Of a DNA stretch of 64,000 bases, positions 26,413 to 35,055 are shown piece after piece. Below the pieces are notes generated by a model, which was not told where the DNA came from, did not search any database, and worked only from the letters and a program-made list of their open reading frames with translations. The DNA is from Actinotalea solisilvae (lineage in GTDB: Bacteria; Actinomycetota; Actinomycetes; Actinomycetales; Cellulomonadaceae). Location: assembly GCF_016464425.1 (NCBI RefSeq), contig NZ_JADDKQ010000006.1, forward strand, positions 124,001 to 188,000. Direction: 5' to 3'. The translations under genes and the position numbers were made by a program. Positions within the stretch are counted from its first letter, which is position 1. Each line of letters opens with the position of its first letter.

Positions 26413-27123
26413 TCACCCCACGAGCACCGCGCCGAGGGCGCCGGCGGCGGACGCCGACGCCAGGGCGCGGCCCTCCTCGGGCGTGACGGCGACCACCGCC
26501 GACGGCTCGCCCGCGGGAGCCGCGAGGCCGAGCGCGCCTCCCGCCGCCGCCTCGGGCACCTCGAGCACGAGCGCGCCACGGGCGAGCACGGGCGTGGTGC
26601 CCCCCACGGGCGCCTGGCAGCCGACCTCGGGCACGGCGGAGCAGGGCCCGTCCCGGGGGACCGTGGCGTCCCACGACCCAGCCGTCGGGACGAGGTCGAC
26701 GCGGTCGCCGGGTCGCAGGAGCGGCGCCGTCGCCCCGCCGAGGCGGACCGGGACCACGACCGTGCCCGGGGGCGGGTCGACGTCGAACCGGTCCCCCGCG
26801 AGCAGCCCGTCGACCACGGGCAGGCCCGCCGGCGCGCTGACGAGGACGGTGCGTCCGACCACGGCGTCCTCGGCCGTCAGGGCGGCCGCGGGCACGCAGC
26901 ACCGCGGGACGGCCTGCACGCGCACGTCCGCGGCCTCGAGGGCGGACCCTGCCGCGACGTCACGTGCCAGGACGACGACGTCGACGGTCGGCGGGGGCGG
27001 CGGCGCGAGCGTCCGCGCCACGGCGAGCGCGAGCACCGCGACGGCGAGCAGGGCGGTCGCTCGCCGCGCGCGCCACGCGAGGACGCGCAGGGTCAGCAGT
27101 CGGGGGGGTCGGGCGGCGGGCAC
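26413..27123 (-). CDS. SAF-domain protein (CpaB/RcpC-like)
   Basis: A 236-residue protein with a basic N-terminus, one membrane helix (~22-42, ATALLAVAVLALAVA) and an extracellular SAF domain (VVLARDVAAGSALEAADVRVQAVP, then AVVGRTVLVSAPAGLPVV). The later VPVRLGGATAPLLRPGDRVDLVPT resembles the CpaB family, which supports Flp/Tad pilus assembly. No other pilus gene is nearby, so a pilus role is only suggested. Four Cys residues (RCC, PCS, GCQ) in the exported part could form disulphides. Start GTG at 27123. Confidence 0.75.
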   Translation of the reverse strand: MPAARPPRLLTLRVLAWRARRATALLAVAVLALAVARTLAPPPPPTVDVVVLARDVAAGSALEAADVRVQAVPRCCVPAAALTAEDAVVGRTVLVSAPAGLPVVDGLLAGDRFDVDPPPGTVVVPVRLGGATAPLLRPGDRVDLVPTAGSWDATVPRDGPCSAVPEVGCQAPVGGTTPVLARGALVLEVPEAAAGGALGLAAPAGEPSAVVAVTPEEGRALASASAAGALGAVLVG

Positions 27124-27243
27124 CCGGCGACGCTAGGCGCGTCGCCGGGGCTGGCCGCGCGAGGACCGTCCGGCCTGGGGACGGCGCGACGCCGCGCCGG
27201 CCTGGGGACGACGCCGGCGTGCCTCGGTGCGGCCGCCCGCGGG

Positions 27244-27642
27244 TCAGCGCGCGGCGGTCGCGCCCGCGCCGGACGAGGACCCGCCCGCCGAGCCGCCCGA
27301 GGACGAGCCGCCCGAGGAGGAGCTGCCCGACGAGGAGCCGCCCGACGACGAGCCGCCCGAGGACGAGGCCGCACCCGCGGTCGCCGGCGCGGGGGCCGGC
27401 GTCGAGCCCGTGCTCGTGGACGTGCCGCCGGACGACGAGCCCGACGCGGCCGGGCTCTTGCCGTCCTTGCGCGCGTCGGTCCGGTAGAAGCCCGAGCCCT
27501 TGAAGACGACCCCGACGTTGCCGAAGAGCTTGCGCAGACGGCCCTGGCACTGCGGGCACTCGGTCAGGGCGGCGTCGCTGAAGGCCTGCTGCGCGTCGAA
27601 GCGGTGGTCGCAGACCGTGCACGCGTACGAGTAGGTGGGCAC
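27244..27642 (-). CDS. FmdB-family zinc-ribbon protein with Ser/Gly tail
   Basis: A 132-residue protein starting at GTG 27642 with GGAGGAACC upstream. Residues 1-55 are the FmdB/CxxC_CxxC_SSSS zinc ribbon: PTYSYACTVCDHRFD and ECPQCQGRLRKLFGNVGVVFKGSGFY, four Cys ligands. The remaining ~70 residues are low complexity, built from GSSSGG-like units. FmdB-type proteins are small regulators or metal-binding proteins of uncertain role. The tail is longer than in most homologues I recall and may vary between strains. Confidence 0.85.
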   Translation of the reverse strand: MPTYSYACTVCDHRFDAQQAFSDAALTECPQCQGRLRKLFGNVGVVFKGSGFYRTDARKDGKSPAASGSSSGGTSTSTGSTPAPAPATAGAASSSGGSSSGGSSSGSSSSGGSSSGGSAGGSSSGAGATAAR

Positions 27643-27798
27643 TGGTTCCTCCAGGTCGTCGGCGGCGACGGCCGCTCCGCCGGCGCCCGCCCCGGGGCGC
27701 CGGGAGGCTGGCACTCGCCTCATCCGAGTGCCAATGGTACGACGTGCGCGCCGGGCGCGTCGCCGGGAGCCCGGACCGGGGGCGCCCCCCTCGGCGGA

Positions 27799-27804
27799 TA
27801 GGCT
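27799..27804 (+). promoter_or_regulatory. -10 box for leaderless acylase mRNA (TAGGCT)
   Basis: TAGGCT ends 6 nt before GTG 27811 and no ribosome site is present, consistent with a leaderless transcript. Confidence 0.5.
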
Positions 27805-27810
27805 CGCCGC

Positions 27811-30414
27811 GTGCCTCGTCGTCGTGCCCTGCGCCTCCTCGTCGGTACCGCGGCCGTCGTCGTGCTCGCCCTCGTGGTGGTCGTCGCGCTCGTGGCGACC
27901 GTGGTCCGCCGTCCCCTCCCGGACGACGCGGGCGGCGCCGACCTCCCCGGACTCGACGCCGAGGTGACGGTGCAGCGGGACGCCCGCGGCGTGCCGAGCC
28001 TCTACGCCTCGACCGCCGAGGACCTCTTCCGCGCGCAGGGCTACGTCCACGCGCAGGACCGCTTCTTCGAGATGGACTACCGGCGCCACGTCACCGCCGG
28101 GCGCCTGTCCGAGCTCGTCGGGGAGAGCGAGGACGCGCTCGCCGCGGACACGGTGATCCGCACCTTCGGCTGGCGCGACGTCGCCGAGGAGGAGTGGTCG
28201 GGCCTCGACGCCGAGACGCGCTCGTACTTCGAGGCGTACGCCGAGGGCGTCAACGCCTATCTCGCCGAGCGCCCCGCGGAGGCCCTCGGCGTGGAGTACA
28301 CGGTGCTCGGCCTGCAGGTCGACGTCGCGGCGCCCGAGGAGTGGGACCCCATCGACTCGCTGGTCTGGCTCAAGGCCATGGCCTGGGACCTGCGCGGCAA
28401 CTACGACGACGAGCTCGCGCGCGCCCTCACGTACTCGACCGTGCGCGACGTCGCGCGGGTCAACGAGCTCTTCCCGCGGTACCCGCAGGAGACGAACCTG
28501 CCGATCGTGGGCGCCGTCGCCGCGGTGTCCGCGCCCGTCGATCCCGCGGCCGACGGCGCCGACCAGGCCGCGGCGACCGAGCCCACCGTGCTGCTCTCGC
28601 CCGGCGTCCAGGAGGCGCTCGACGCGGCCGAGGCCGCGCTCGCGGCCGTCCCCCACCTGCTCGGGGAGGGCGACGGCACGGGCTCCAACTCGTGGGTCGT
28701 GTCCGGCGAGCACACCGTGTCCGGGCTGCCGCTGCTCGCCAACGACCCGCACCTGTCGATCTCGGCCCCGGGGATCTGGGCCCAGATGGGTCTCTACTGC
28801 ACCGAGGTCGGCCCGGACTGCCCCTTCGAGGTCTCCGGCTTCACGTTCGCCGGGTACCCGGGCGTCATCATCGGCCACAACGCCGACCTCGCCTGGGGGC
28901 TCACGAACCTCGGTGCCGACGTCACGGACTTCTTCGTCGAGCGCACGGACCCCGACGAGGGCACCTACCTGCGCGACGGCGAGCAGGTGCCGTTCGACAC
29001 GCGCACCGAGGTCATCGAGGTCAACGGCGGCGAGCCGGTCGAGATCGAGGTCCGCTCGACCGTGCACGGCCCGATCGTCTCCGACGCGCTCGACGTCGGA
29101 CGCCTCGTCGCCGCGCCGATGCCCGAGGGCGGTCGCGGCGTGCCCGAGATCGCGCTGGGCTGGACCGCGCTCGAGCCGGGCCGCACGGCCGACGCGGTCA
29201 TCGCGATGATGACCGCGCGCGACGCCGCCGACGTCGCCGAGGCCGCGGCGCTCTTCGACGTGCCGTCGCAGAACATCGTCTTCGCGACCGTCGACGGCGA
29301 CATCGGCTACCAGGCCCCTGGCCGCATCCCCGTGCGCCAGCGCGTCGCGGACGCGCCCGTCCCCACCGACGGCACCTGGCCCCGCCCCGGCTGGGACTCG
29401 CGCTACGACTGGCAGGGCGTCGTGGACCCGGCGAGCCTGCCGGCCGTCGTCAACCCCGCCGAGGGCTACGTCGTCGCCGCGAACCAGGCGGTCACCGCCG
29501 CCGGCCAGGGGCCGTTCCTCACGAGCGACTGGGACTACGGCTACCGCGCCCAGCGCATCCGCGCCCTCATCGAGGAGGCAGTGACGGCGGGGATCCCGCT
29601 CGACGCGGGAGCCATGTCGAGCTTCCAGTCCGACACGTGGAGCCCCTACGCGGACGCACTGGTGCCGGCGCTGCTCGAGGCGCCCGTGGCCGACGACTTC
29701 ACCGAGGAGGGCGTCGACCTCCTGCGGGACTGGGACCACGAGCAGGTCCCCGAGTCGGCGGCCGCGGCCTACTTCTCCGCCGTGTGGGCGACGGTCCTCG
29801 AGCTGACCTTCTGGGACGACCTGCCCGAGGAGGCGTGGCCGAGCGGCGACAGCCGGTGGCTCGAGGTGGTCGTGCGCCTGCTCGAGCAGCCGGACAACCC
29901 GTGGTGGGACGACCGGCGCACGGTCAACGTCGTCGAGAGCCGCGACGAGATCCTGTCCCGCTCGCTCACGACGGCGCGCCTGCGTCTCACGGTCGACCTC
30001 GGCAAGGACGCGGGCGACTGGCAGTGGGGGCGGCTGCACACGGCGGCCCCGGGGCACCCCGTCCTCGGCGGCGAGGGCGTGCCGACACTGGTCCGGCGGC
30101 TGGTCAACCCCACCCCCCAGCCTGTGGGCGGCGGGTCGTCGATCGTGGACGCGACCGCGTGGGACGCCGCGAGCGGGTCGTTCGCCGTCACGTCGGCGCC
30201 GTCGATGCGCATGGTCGTCGACCTCGGGGACCTCGACGCGTCCACCTGGGTCAACCTCACGGGCGCGTCGGGCCACCCGGGCAGCGTCCACTACACCGAC
30301 CAGTTCGGCGCCTGGGCCGCGGGGGAGACGTTCCCGTGGCCGTTCAGCCGTGAGGCGGTCGCGGAGGCCGCGGTGCGCGAGCTGGTCCTGCGCCCCACGG
30401 CCGGCGACGCCTGA
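27811..30414 (+). CDS. Penicillin-acylase-family (Ntn) hydrolase
   Basis: An 867-residue exported precursor. Residues ~8-35 are a signal/anchor helix. The alpha-subunit region includes VTVQRDARGVPSLYASTAEDLFRAQGYVHAQDRFFEMDYRR, the usual start of the family. The autocleavage site is GTGSNSWVVSG (~290): the Ser after Gly/Asn-flanked cleavage becomes the N-terminal nucleophile of the beta chain. Supporting motifs are LPLLANDPHLS, PGVIIGHNADLAWGLTN and VAANQAV. Members hydrolyse amide bonds of beta-lactam side chains, acyl-homoserine lactones or other acyl amides outside the cytoplasm. Substrate unknown; quorum quenching is one possibility. Confidence 0.9.
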   Translation: MPRRRALRLLVGTAAVVVLALVVVVALVATVVRRPLPDDAGGADLPGLDAEVTVQRDARGVPSLYASTAEDLFRAQGYVHAQDRFFEMDYRRHVTAGRLSELVGESEDALAADTVIRTFGWRDVAEEEWSGLDAETRSYFEAYAEGVNAYLAERPAEALGVEYTVLGLQVDVAAPEEWDPIDSLVWLKAMAWDLRGNYDDELARALTYSTVRDVARVNELFPRYPQETNLPIVGAVAAVSAPVDPAADGADQAAATEPTVLLSPGVQEALDAAEAALAAVPHLLGEGDGTGSNSWVVSGEHTVSGLPLLANDPHLSISAPGIWAQMGLYCTEVGPDCPFEVSGFTFAGYPGVIIGHNADLAWGLTNLGADVTDFFVERTDPDEGTYLRDGEQVPFDTRTEVIEVNGGEPVEIEVRSTVHGPIVSDALDVGRLVAAPMPEGGRGVPEIALGWTALEPGRTADAVIAMMTARDAADVAEAAALFDVPSQNIVFATVDGDIGYQAPGRIPVRQRVADAPVPTDGTWPRPGWDSRYDWQGVVDPASLPAVVNPAEGYVVAANQAVTAAGQGPFLTSDWDYGYRAQRIRALIEEAVTAGIPLDAGAMSSFQSDTWSPYADALVPALLEAPVADDFTEEGVDLLRDWDHEQVPESAAAAYFSAVWATVLELTFWDDLPEEAWPSGDSRWLEVVVRLLEQPDNPWWDDRRTVNVVESRDEILSRSLTTARLRLTVDLGKDAGDWQWGRLHTAAPGHPVLGGEGVPTLVRRLVNPTPQPVGGGSSIVDATAWDAASGSFAVTSAPSMRMVVDLGDLDASTWVNLTGASGHPGSVHYTDQFGAWAAGETFPWPFSREAVAEAAVRELVLRPTAGDA

Positions 30415-30446
30415 CGGAGGGCGGCGCCTGACGCACGAGCGCGGGA

Positions 30447-30493
30447 CGCACGACCGGGGCGGGTGCCGTCACGGCACCCGCCCCGGTCGTGCG
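30447..30493. terminator. Very strong bidirectional terminator hairpin
   Basis: A perfect stem of about 22 bp (30447-30468 with 30472-30493) and a 3-nt loop lie between the convergent acylase and DoxX genes. Confidence 0.8.
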
Positions 30494-30498
30494 ACGGG

Positions 30499-31050
30499 TC
30501 AGCGCAGCCAGCTGTTGCCGACCATGCGGCCCCAGGTCCGCCCGACCCCCCACGTGTCGCCCGAGAGCGTGACGGCCGCGATGATCAGCAGCAGCGCCTC
30601 GTGCCAGTGCGAGTCGACCACGGGGTTGTTGCCGCCGAGCGCGAACGGCGCCTCGGCGAGGTACATGAAGAGCATGAGCAGCGTGCCGGTGACGGCGGCG
30701 ATGCGCAGCCCGGCGCCCAGCACGAGCGCGACGCCGATGCCGAGCAGGCCGACCATGAACAGGATGTCGCCGAACGGGTTGGCGAAGACCTGGAAGAACC
30801 CCGCGAACGGTCCCTCGATGCCCTTGATGAAGCCCTGGGCGGGGGTGCCGCCGTTGAGCCAGGCGCGCTCGGCGGGGGTCGCGAACCCGAGGCCGAACGT
30901 CTTGTCGAGGAACGCCCAGAGGAACGTGAAGCCGATCGTGATGCGCGCGACGGCGAGGACCTTGCGGGCGAGGCCGCTCGTGACGACCTCCTCCTGGTAG
31001 ACCGTCGCGCGTGCGGCGGGGGCGCGGGTCGAGACGGCGGTGTTCGACAT
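30499..31050 (-). CDS. DoxX-family membrane protein
   Basis: A 183-residue protein with four predicted membrane helices. ARITIGFTFLWAFLDKTFGLGF is the DoxX-type first helix; NPFGDILFMVGLLGIGVALVLG, LRIAAVTGTLLMLFMYLA and HWHEALLLIIAAVTLS follow. DoxX proteins are thought to associate with thiosulfate:quinone or thiol-redox enzymes, but many homologues have no known role. ATG 31050 has GGAGG upstream. Transcribed alone. Confidence 0.85.
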   Translation of the reverse strand: MSNTAVSTRAPAARATVYQEEVVTSGLARKVLAVARITIGFTFLWAFLDKTFGLGFATPAERAWLNGGTPAQGFIKGIEGPFAGFFQVFANPFGDILFMVGLLGIGVALVLGAGLRIAAVTGTLLMLFMYLAEAPFALGGNNPVVDSHWHEALLLIIAAVTLSGDTWGVGRTWGRMVGNSWLR

Positions 31051-31143
31051 GAGGACCTCCCCAGGACGGGCCGGGTGCGGTGTCTCCGCCGCCCGGGAAC
31101 CCGGTCGCACCGGGCTCTGCGTCCACTGTCCGCCGCACCGGAG

Positions 31144-31161
31144 GGGGCCCGAAAGGGCCCT
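31144..31161. terminator. GGGCCC-GAAA-GGGCCC hairpin
   Basis: A 6-7-bp stem with a GNRA-like GAAA loop, followed by a second dyad AGGTCC-GCG-GGACCT (31162-31176). It lies downstream of the cyclo-ligase stop (31230) in the minus direction, so it likely terminates that gene. Confidence 0.45.
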
Positions 31162-31229
31162 AGGTCCGCGGGACCTCGGTCCCGGGACGGGCGGCGGCGA
31201 CCGCCGCGCGGTCCGCTGCGACGGCCGGC

Positions 31230-31892
31230 TCAGGCGCCGTCGGGCCGGCGCGGGGTGCCCTCGACCCACTGCCAGCCCGTCGGCGTGGCGATGATGTCGA
31301 CGCGGTGGTCGTGGGGCTCGTGGGGGAGCGGGTGCGTCGCGGCGTCGTAGACCTCGTCGTCGAACACCATGGCGACGACGGGCGTGCGGGGGCCGACGTG
31401 GGTGAGGACCCGGTCGTACCAGCCGCCGCCCTGGCCGAGCCGGGCGCCCGAGGTGTCGACCGCGAGCGCGGGTGCGATGACCGCGTCGGCCTCGGCGACC
31501 GCCTCGGCGCCCACGGTGGGGCCGGACGGCTCGGGCGGGCGGCCGGGCGCGCGCACGCGGAGGTCCTCGGCCGTGGTGAACCAGGCCCAGTCCCGCTGCA
31601 GGCCGGTGCCGAGCACCGGCAGGAGGACCTTCGTGCCGCGCCGCGCCAGGCGCTCGAGCAGCGGGACGGTGCCCGGCTCGGCCGGCCGGGCGACGTAGGC
31701 CGCGACCACGGACGCCTCGCGCACCTGCGGGAGGTCGCCGACGACGTGGGCGAACCCGGCCGCGGCACGGGCCCGGGCGCGCGGCGTCGCGCGGTCGCGC
31801 TCGGCGCGGATCGCGCGGCGCAGCTGCTCCTTGAGCTCCGCCGGGCTGAGCCGCGCCATGCGGTCCGGGAAGGGTTGGCCGGTGCTGCTCAT
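31230..31892 (-). CDS. 5-formyltetrahydrofolate cyclo-ligase
   Basis: A 220-residue enzyme converting 5-formyl-THF with ATP to 5,10-methenyl-THF. Diagnostic blocks are LKEQLRRAIRAERD, VAAYVARPAEPGTVPLLERLARRGTKVLLPV, and the ATP-binding loop RLGQGGGWYDRVL (G-x-G-GGYYDR form), then DEVYDAATHPLPHEPHDHRVDIIATPTG. ATG 31892 is chosen; an in-frame GTG at 31898 would add two residues. It sits divergent from galU exactly as Rv0992c does in M. tuberculosis. Confidence 0.9.
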   Translation of the reverse strand: MSSTGQPFPDRMARLSPAELKEQLRRAIRAERDRATPRARARAAAGFAHVVGDLPQVREASVVAAYVARPAEPGTVPLLERLARRGTKVLLPVLGTGLQRDWAWFTTAEDLRVRAPGRPPEPSGPTVGAEAVAEADAVIAPALAVDTSGARLGQGGGWYDRVLTHVGPRTPVVAMVFDDEVYDAATHPLPHEPHDHRVDIIATPTGWQWVEGTPRRPDGA

Positions 31893-32094
31893 GGTCACAT
31901 CATCGCAAAGAACTCCTCAGGGGGTCACGGACCGACGGTCCGTGGACGGTCCGGGGCGCGGCGACGGCGGGGCGGGGGCCGGCCGGGGGGCCCGGCGTCC
32001 GGGCAGCCGGACGCCCCGCGCGACGTGGCGGACGTCACGCGCCCCCGACCCCCGGCGTTCACCTCCCGGAGACGCCCGTGTCCCCCGATCGGAC

Positions 32095-32100
32095 TAGCCT
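32095..32100 (+). promoter_or_regulatory. -10 box for leaderless galU mRNA (TAGCCT)
   Basis: TAGCCT ends 6 nt before ATG 32107; no ribosome site precedes the start. Confidence 0.5.
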
Positions 32101-32106
32101 CCCGCC

Positions 32107-33003
32107 ATGAGCATCCGCAAAGCCGTCATCCCTGCCGCCGGACTCGGGACGAGGTTCCTGCCCGCGACCAAGTCCACCCCGAAGGAGATGCTGCCGGTCG
32201 TCGACAAGCCCGCCATCCAGTACGTGGTGGAGGAGGCCGTCGCCGCGGGGCTCGAGGACGTCCTCATGATCACCGGCCGGTCGAAGCGCACGCTCGCCGA
32301 CCACTTCGACTCCGTCCCGGAGCTCGAGACCGCGCTCGAGGCCAAGGGCGACGAGAAGCGTCTCGCCGAGGTCCGCCGTTCGACCGAGCTCGCGAACGTG
32401 CACTTCGTGCGCCAGGGCCAGCCCAAGGGCCTCGGCCACGCGGTGCTGTGCGCGCGCCACCACGTCGGCGACGAGCCCTTCGCGGTCCTCCTGGGCGACG
32501 ACCTCATCGACGAGCGGGACCCGGTCCTGCCGACGATGATCGCCCTCCAGCAGCGCACGGGCGGCTCGGTCGTCGCGCTCCTCGAGGTGGACCCGGAGCA
32601 GGTGCACCTCTACGGGTGCGCGGCGGTCGAGCCCCTCGAGGGCGACGACGCCGACCAGGTCCGGATCACCGGCCTGGTCGAGAAGCCCGACGCGGCGGAC
32701 GCGCCGAGCAACCTCGCCGTCATCGGGCGCTACGTGCTCAGCCCGGCGGTGTTCGACGTGCTCGACCGCACGGAGCCGGGGCGCGGCGGGGAGATCCAGC
32801 TCACCGACGCGCTCGCGACGCTCGCCGGCATGCCGGCCGAGCAGGGGGGCGGCGTGTACGGCGTCGTCTTCCGCGGCCGGCGCTACGACACGGGGGACCG
32901 GCTCGACTACCTCAAGGCCGTCGTGCGGATCGCCGCCGACCGGCCGGACCTCGGCCCCGACCTGCGCGCCTGGCTCACGGAGTACGTGCAGACGCTGACA
33001 TGA
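32107..33003 (+). CDS. galU: UTP-glucose-1-phosphate uridylyltransferase
   Basis: A 298-residue nucleotidyltransferase producing UDP-glucose, the donor for cell-envelope glycans. Signature motifs are KAVIPAAGLGTRFLPATKSTPKEMLPVVDKP (nucleotide loop and catalytic Lys), QGQPKGLGHAVLCA, VLLGDDLIDE (metal Asp), and RITGLVEKP, then GRGGEIQLTDALA. Length is typical. It heads a block with glp/moeA (10-nt gap), rimJ and the sepX-like gene, as in mycobacteria and streptomycetes. Confidence 0.97.
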   Translation: MSIRKAVIPAAGLGTRFLPATKSTPKEMLPVVDKPAIQYVVEEAVAAGLEDVLMITGRSKRTLADHFDSVPELETALEAKGDEKRLAEVRRSTELANVHFVRQGQPKGLGHAVLCARHHVGDEPFAVLLGDDLIDERDPVLPTMIALQQRTGGSVVALLEVDPEQVHLYGCAAVEPLEGDDADQVRITGLVEKPDAADAPSNLAVIGRYVLSPAVFDVLDRTEPGRGGEIQLTDALATLAGMPAEQGGGVYGVVFRGRRYDTGDRLDYLKAVVRIAADRPDLGPDLRAWLTEYVQTLT

Positions 33004-33013
33004 TGGCCGGTCT

Positions 33014-34360
33014 ATGAGATCAGTCTCCGAGCACCTGGCCGCGGTCCTCGACGCCGCCCGGCCCGTGGTCCCGCTGGACGTGGTGCTCGCGGACGCCGAC
33101 GGGTGCATCCTCGCCGAGGACGTGACCGCGCCGGCCGACGTGCCGGCGCGCGCGGTCGCCGCACGGGACGGCTACGCGGTCCGCGCCGCCGACGTCGGCG
33201 CGCGCGGCGGCCCCGCCCCCGTGCCCGACGTCACGCTGCCGGTCGTCGACGACGCGCCCGTCACGGCGCCCGTGGCGCTGCGGCTCGTGCCCGGCGCGAC
33301 GGTCCTCGTCGCGGCCGGCGGCCCGCTCCCGCAGGGGGCCGACGCGGTCGTGCCGCTCGCCCGGACGGACCGGGGCCGGGCGCGCGTCGTCGTGCGCGGC
33401 GGGGCCGACCCGGGCGAGAACGTCCGGCGGGTGGGCCACGACGCCGCGGCCGGGAGCGTCGTCCTGCGGGAGGGCACGCGGCTCGGGGCCCGGCACCTGT
33501 CCCTCGCCGCGGCCGTGGGCCGGGGCCGCGTGCGCGTGCACCCCGCGCCGCGCGTCGTCGTCGTGACCGTGGGGGACGAGCTCGTCGAGCCCGGCCGCCT
33601 CGCGCGCCCCGGGACCGTGCACGACGCCGACGCGCACGCGCTCGCCGCCGCGGTGCGGGAGGCGGGAGCGACGGCCGTGCGCGTCGGGCCGGTGGGCGAC
33701 GACCGCAACGCGCTGCGCGAGGTCCTCGCCGACCAGCTCGTCCGGGCGGACCTCCTCCTGCTCACGGGCGGGCTGAGCGACGGGCCGTGGGACACGGTGA
33801 CCGACGTGCTCGCGCCGCTGGGCACCGTGCGCTTCGACCAGGTCGCGATGACGCCCGGCCGGCGCCAGGGGTTCGGCACGGTGCTGCCGTCGGACGAGGA
33901 GGCGCTCTGGCCGGCGTCGGGCGGGGGCACGTCGACGCTGCGGGAGGGCAGTGACGGCGGGGACGGCGGTGACGGCAGGGGCGACGCCGGCGCCGGCGGG
34001 GGCCGCGACGCGGGGGTGCCGGTGTTCGCCCTCCCCGGCCACCCGGTCGAGGCCCTCGTGTCCTTCGAGGTGTTCGTCCGGCCGGCGCTGCGCGCGATGG
34101 CGGGCCAGCCCGAGCTCTTCCGGCCGTCCGTGCGCGCCGCGGCGGCGCGGTCGTGGGCCTCGCCGCGTGGCCTGCGCCAGTTCGTCCCGGCGACGGTCAC
34201 CGGCTCGCCGACGGAGGGGTACGTCGTGGCTCCCGTGGGGGACCCGGCGGCGCCCGCGCTCACCGACCTCGCGACGGCGAACGCCCTGGCCGTCGTCGGC
34301 GAGGACACGACCGTGGTGCGCGCGGGGGACACGCTCGCGTGCCTCGTGCTGGAGGGCTGA
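33014..34360 (+). CDS. moeA: Molybdopterin molybdotransferase (gephyrin-like Glp/MoeA)
   Basis: A 448-residue MoeA-family protein that inserts molybdenum into adenylylated molybdopterin. Motifs: PARAVAARDGYAVRA (domain I), LPQGADAVVP, PGENVRRVGHDAAAGSVVLREGTRLG, VVVTVGDELVEPG, LLTGGLSDGPWDTV and FALPGHPVEALVSFEVFV. A Gly/Asp-rich insertion of about 30 residues (encoded near 33914-34015) lies between EEALWPA and the PVFALPGHP strand, longer than in typical MoeA. In the actinobacterial galU-moeA-rimJ-sepX cluster this copy is the Glp paralogue, which recent work ties to cell division, so a non-Moco role is possible. Confidence 0.85.
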   Translation: MRSVSEHLAAVLDAARPVVPLDVVLADADGCILAEDVTAPADVPARAVAARDGYAVRAADVGARGGPAPVPDVTLPVVDDAPVTAPVALRLVPGATVLVAAGGPLPQGADAVVPLARTDRGRARVVVRGGADPGENVRRVGHDAAAGSVVLREGTRLGARHLSLAAAVGRGRVRVHPAPRVVVVTVGDELVEPGRLARPGTVHDADAHALAAAVREAGATAVRVGPVGDDRNALREVLADQLVRADLLLLTGGLSDGPWDTVTDVLAPLGTVRFDQVAMTPGRRQGFGTVLPSDEEALWPASGGGTSTLREGSDGGDGGDGRGDAGAGGGRDAGVPVFALPGHPVEALVSFEVFVRPALRAMAGQPELFRPSVRAAAARSWASPRGLRQFVPATVTGSPTEGYVVAPVGDPAAPALTDLATANALAVVGEDTTVVRAGDTLACLVLEG

Positions 34361-34959
34361 TGGCACGGGGCTGGCCCGTCGTGCTGCGCGAGGGCGACGT
34401 CGTGCTGCGGCCGCTCCGGCGGCGCGACGCGCGCGCGTGGCTCGCCGCACGCATGCGCAACGCGGCCTGGCTCGAGCCGTGGGAGGCGACGTCGCCCGAG
34501 CCGTTCACGGGTCAGCCGCCGAGCTTCCCCGAGTTCGTCCGGACGCTCGCGGCGCAGGCCCGGCAGGGGTCCGCGCTCCCGTTCGTCGTGGAGTACCGGG
34601 GCGAGCTCGTCGGGCAGCTCACCGTGTCGACGATCGTCCGGGGCTCCCTGTGCTCGGGCAGCATCGGCTACTGGATCAGCCAGCACGTCGCGGGGCGCGG
34701 CATCATGCCGACCGCGGTCGCGATGGCCGTCGACCACTGCTTCGGCCCCGTGGGCCTGCACCGCATCGAGATCAACATCCGGCCGGAGAACGAGCCGAGC
34801 CTGCGCGTCGTCGCCAAGCTCGGGCTGCGCGACGAGGGCGTGCGTGAGCGGTTCCTGCACATCCAGGGCCAGTGGTGCGACCACCGCACCTTCGCGGTCA
34901 CGACCGAGGAGGTGCCCGAGGGGCTCCTCGCGCGGTGGCGGGCGAGCCGCACGCCCTGA
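34360..34959 (+). CDS. GNAT acetyltransferase, RimJ/RimL type
   Basis: A 199-residue N-acetyltransferase whose ATG overlaps the moeA stop (TGATG). It shows VVLRPLRRRDARAWLAARMRN, PFVVEYRGELVGQLTVSTI, the acetyl-CoA pyrophosphate loop QHVAGRGIMPTAVAMAVDHCF, and LHRIEINIRPENEPSLRVVAKLGLRDEG. This is the RimJ-family protein alanine N-acetyltransferase pattern; the M. tuberculosis counterpart by position is Rv0995. The target protein is unknown. Confidence 0.9.
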   Translation: MARGWPVVLREGDVVLRPLRRRDARAWLAARMRNAAWLEPWEATSPEPFTGQPPSFPEFVRTLAAQARQGSALPFVVEYRGELVGQLTVSTIVRGSLCSGSIGYWISQHVAGRGIMPTAVAMAVDHCFGPVGLHRIEINIRPENEPSLRVVAKLGLRDEGVRERFLHIQGQWCDHRTFAVTTEEVPEGLLARWRASRTP

Positions 34960-34978
34960 CCGTCGCGCGCCGCGGAAC

Positions 34979-34993
34979 CACACGGGTGTAGTT
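34979..34993 (+). promoter_or_regulatory. ACAC-GG-GTGT dyad before sepX-like gene
   Basis: CACACGGGTGTAGTT contains the perfect dyad ACAC-GG-GTGT (34980-34989), followed 16 nt later by a GACAC box. It is 63 nt upstream of the start at 35056. Similar ACAC-N-GTGTA sequences precede other actinobacterial development genes as I recall; the binding protein is unknown. Confidence 0.35.
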
Positions 34994-35055
34994 CGTCGGC
35001 CGACACGCCGCCCACCGTCCGGTCGCGGCGCGCGCCGCGGACCTACCGTCGTGCC

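Noticed and set aside
27250..27420. Tandem DNA repeat array
   Set aside because: It is the degenerate coding sequence of the Ser/Gly tail of the FmdB-type protein, not an independent repeat.
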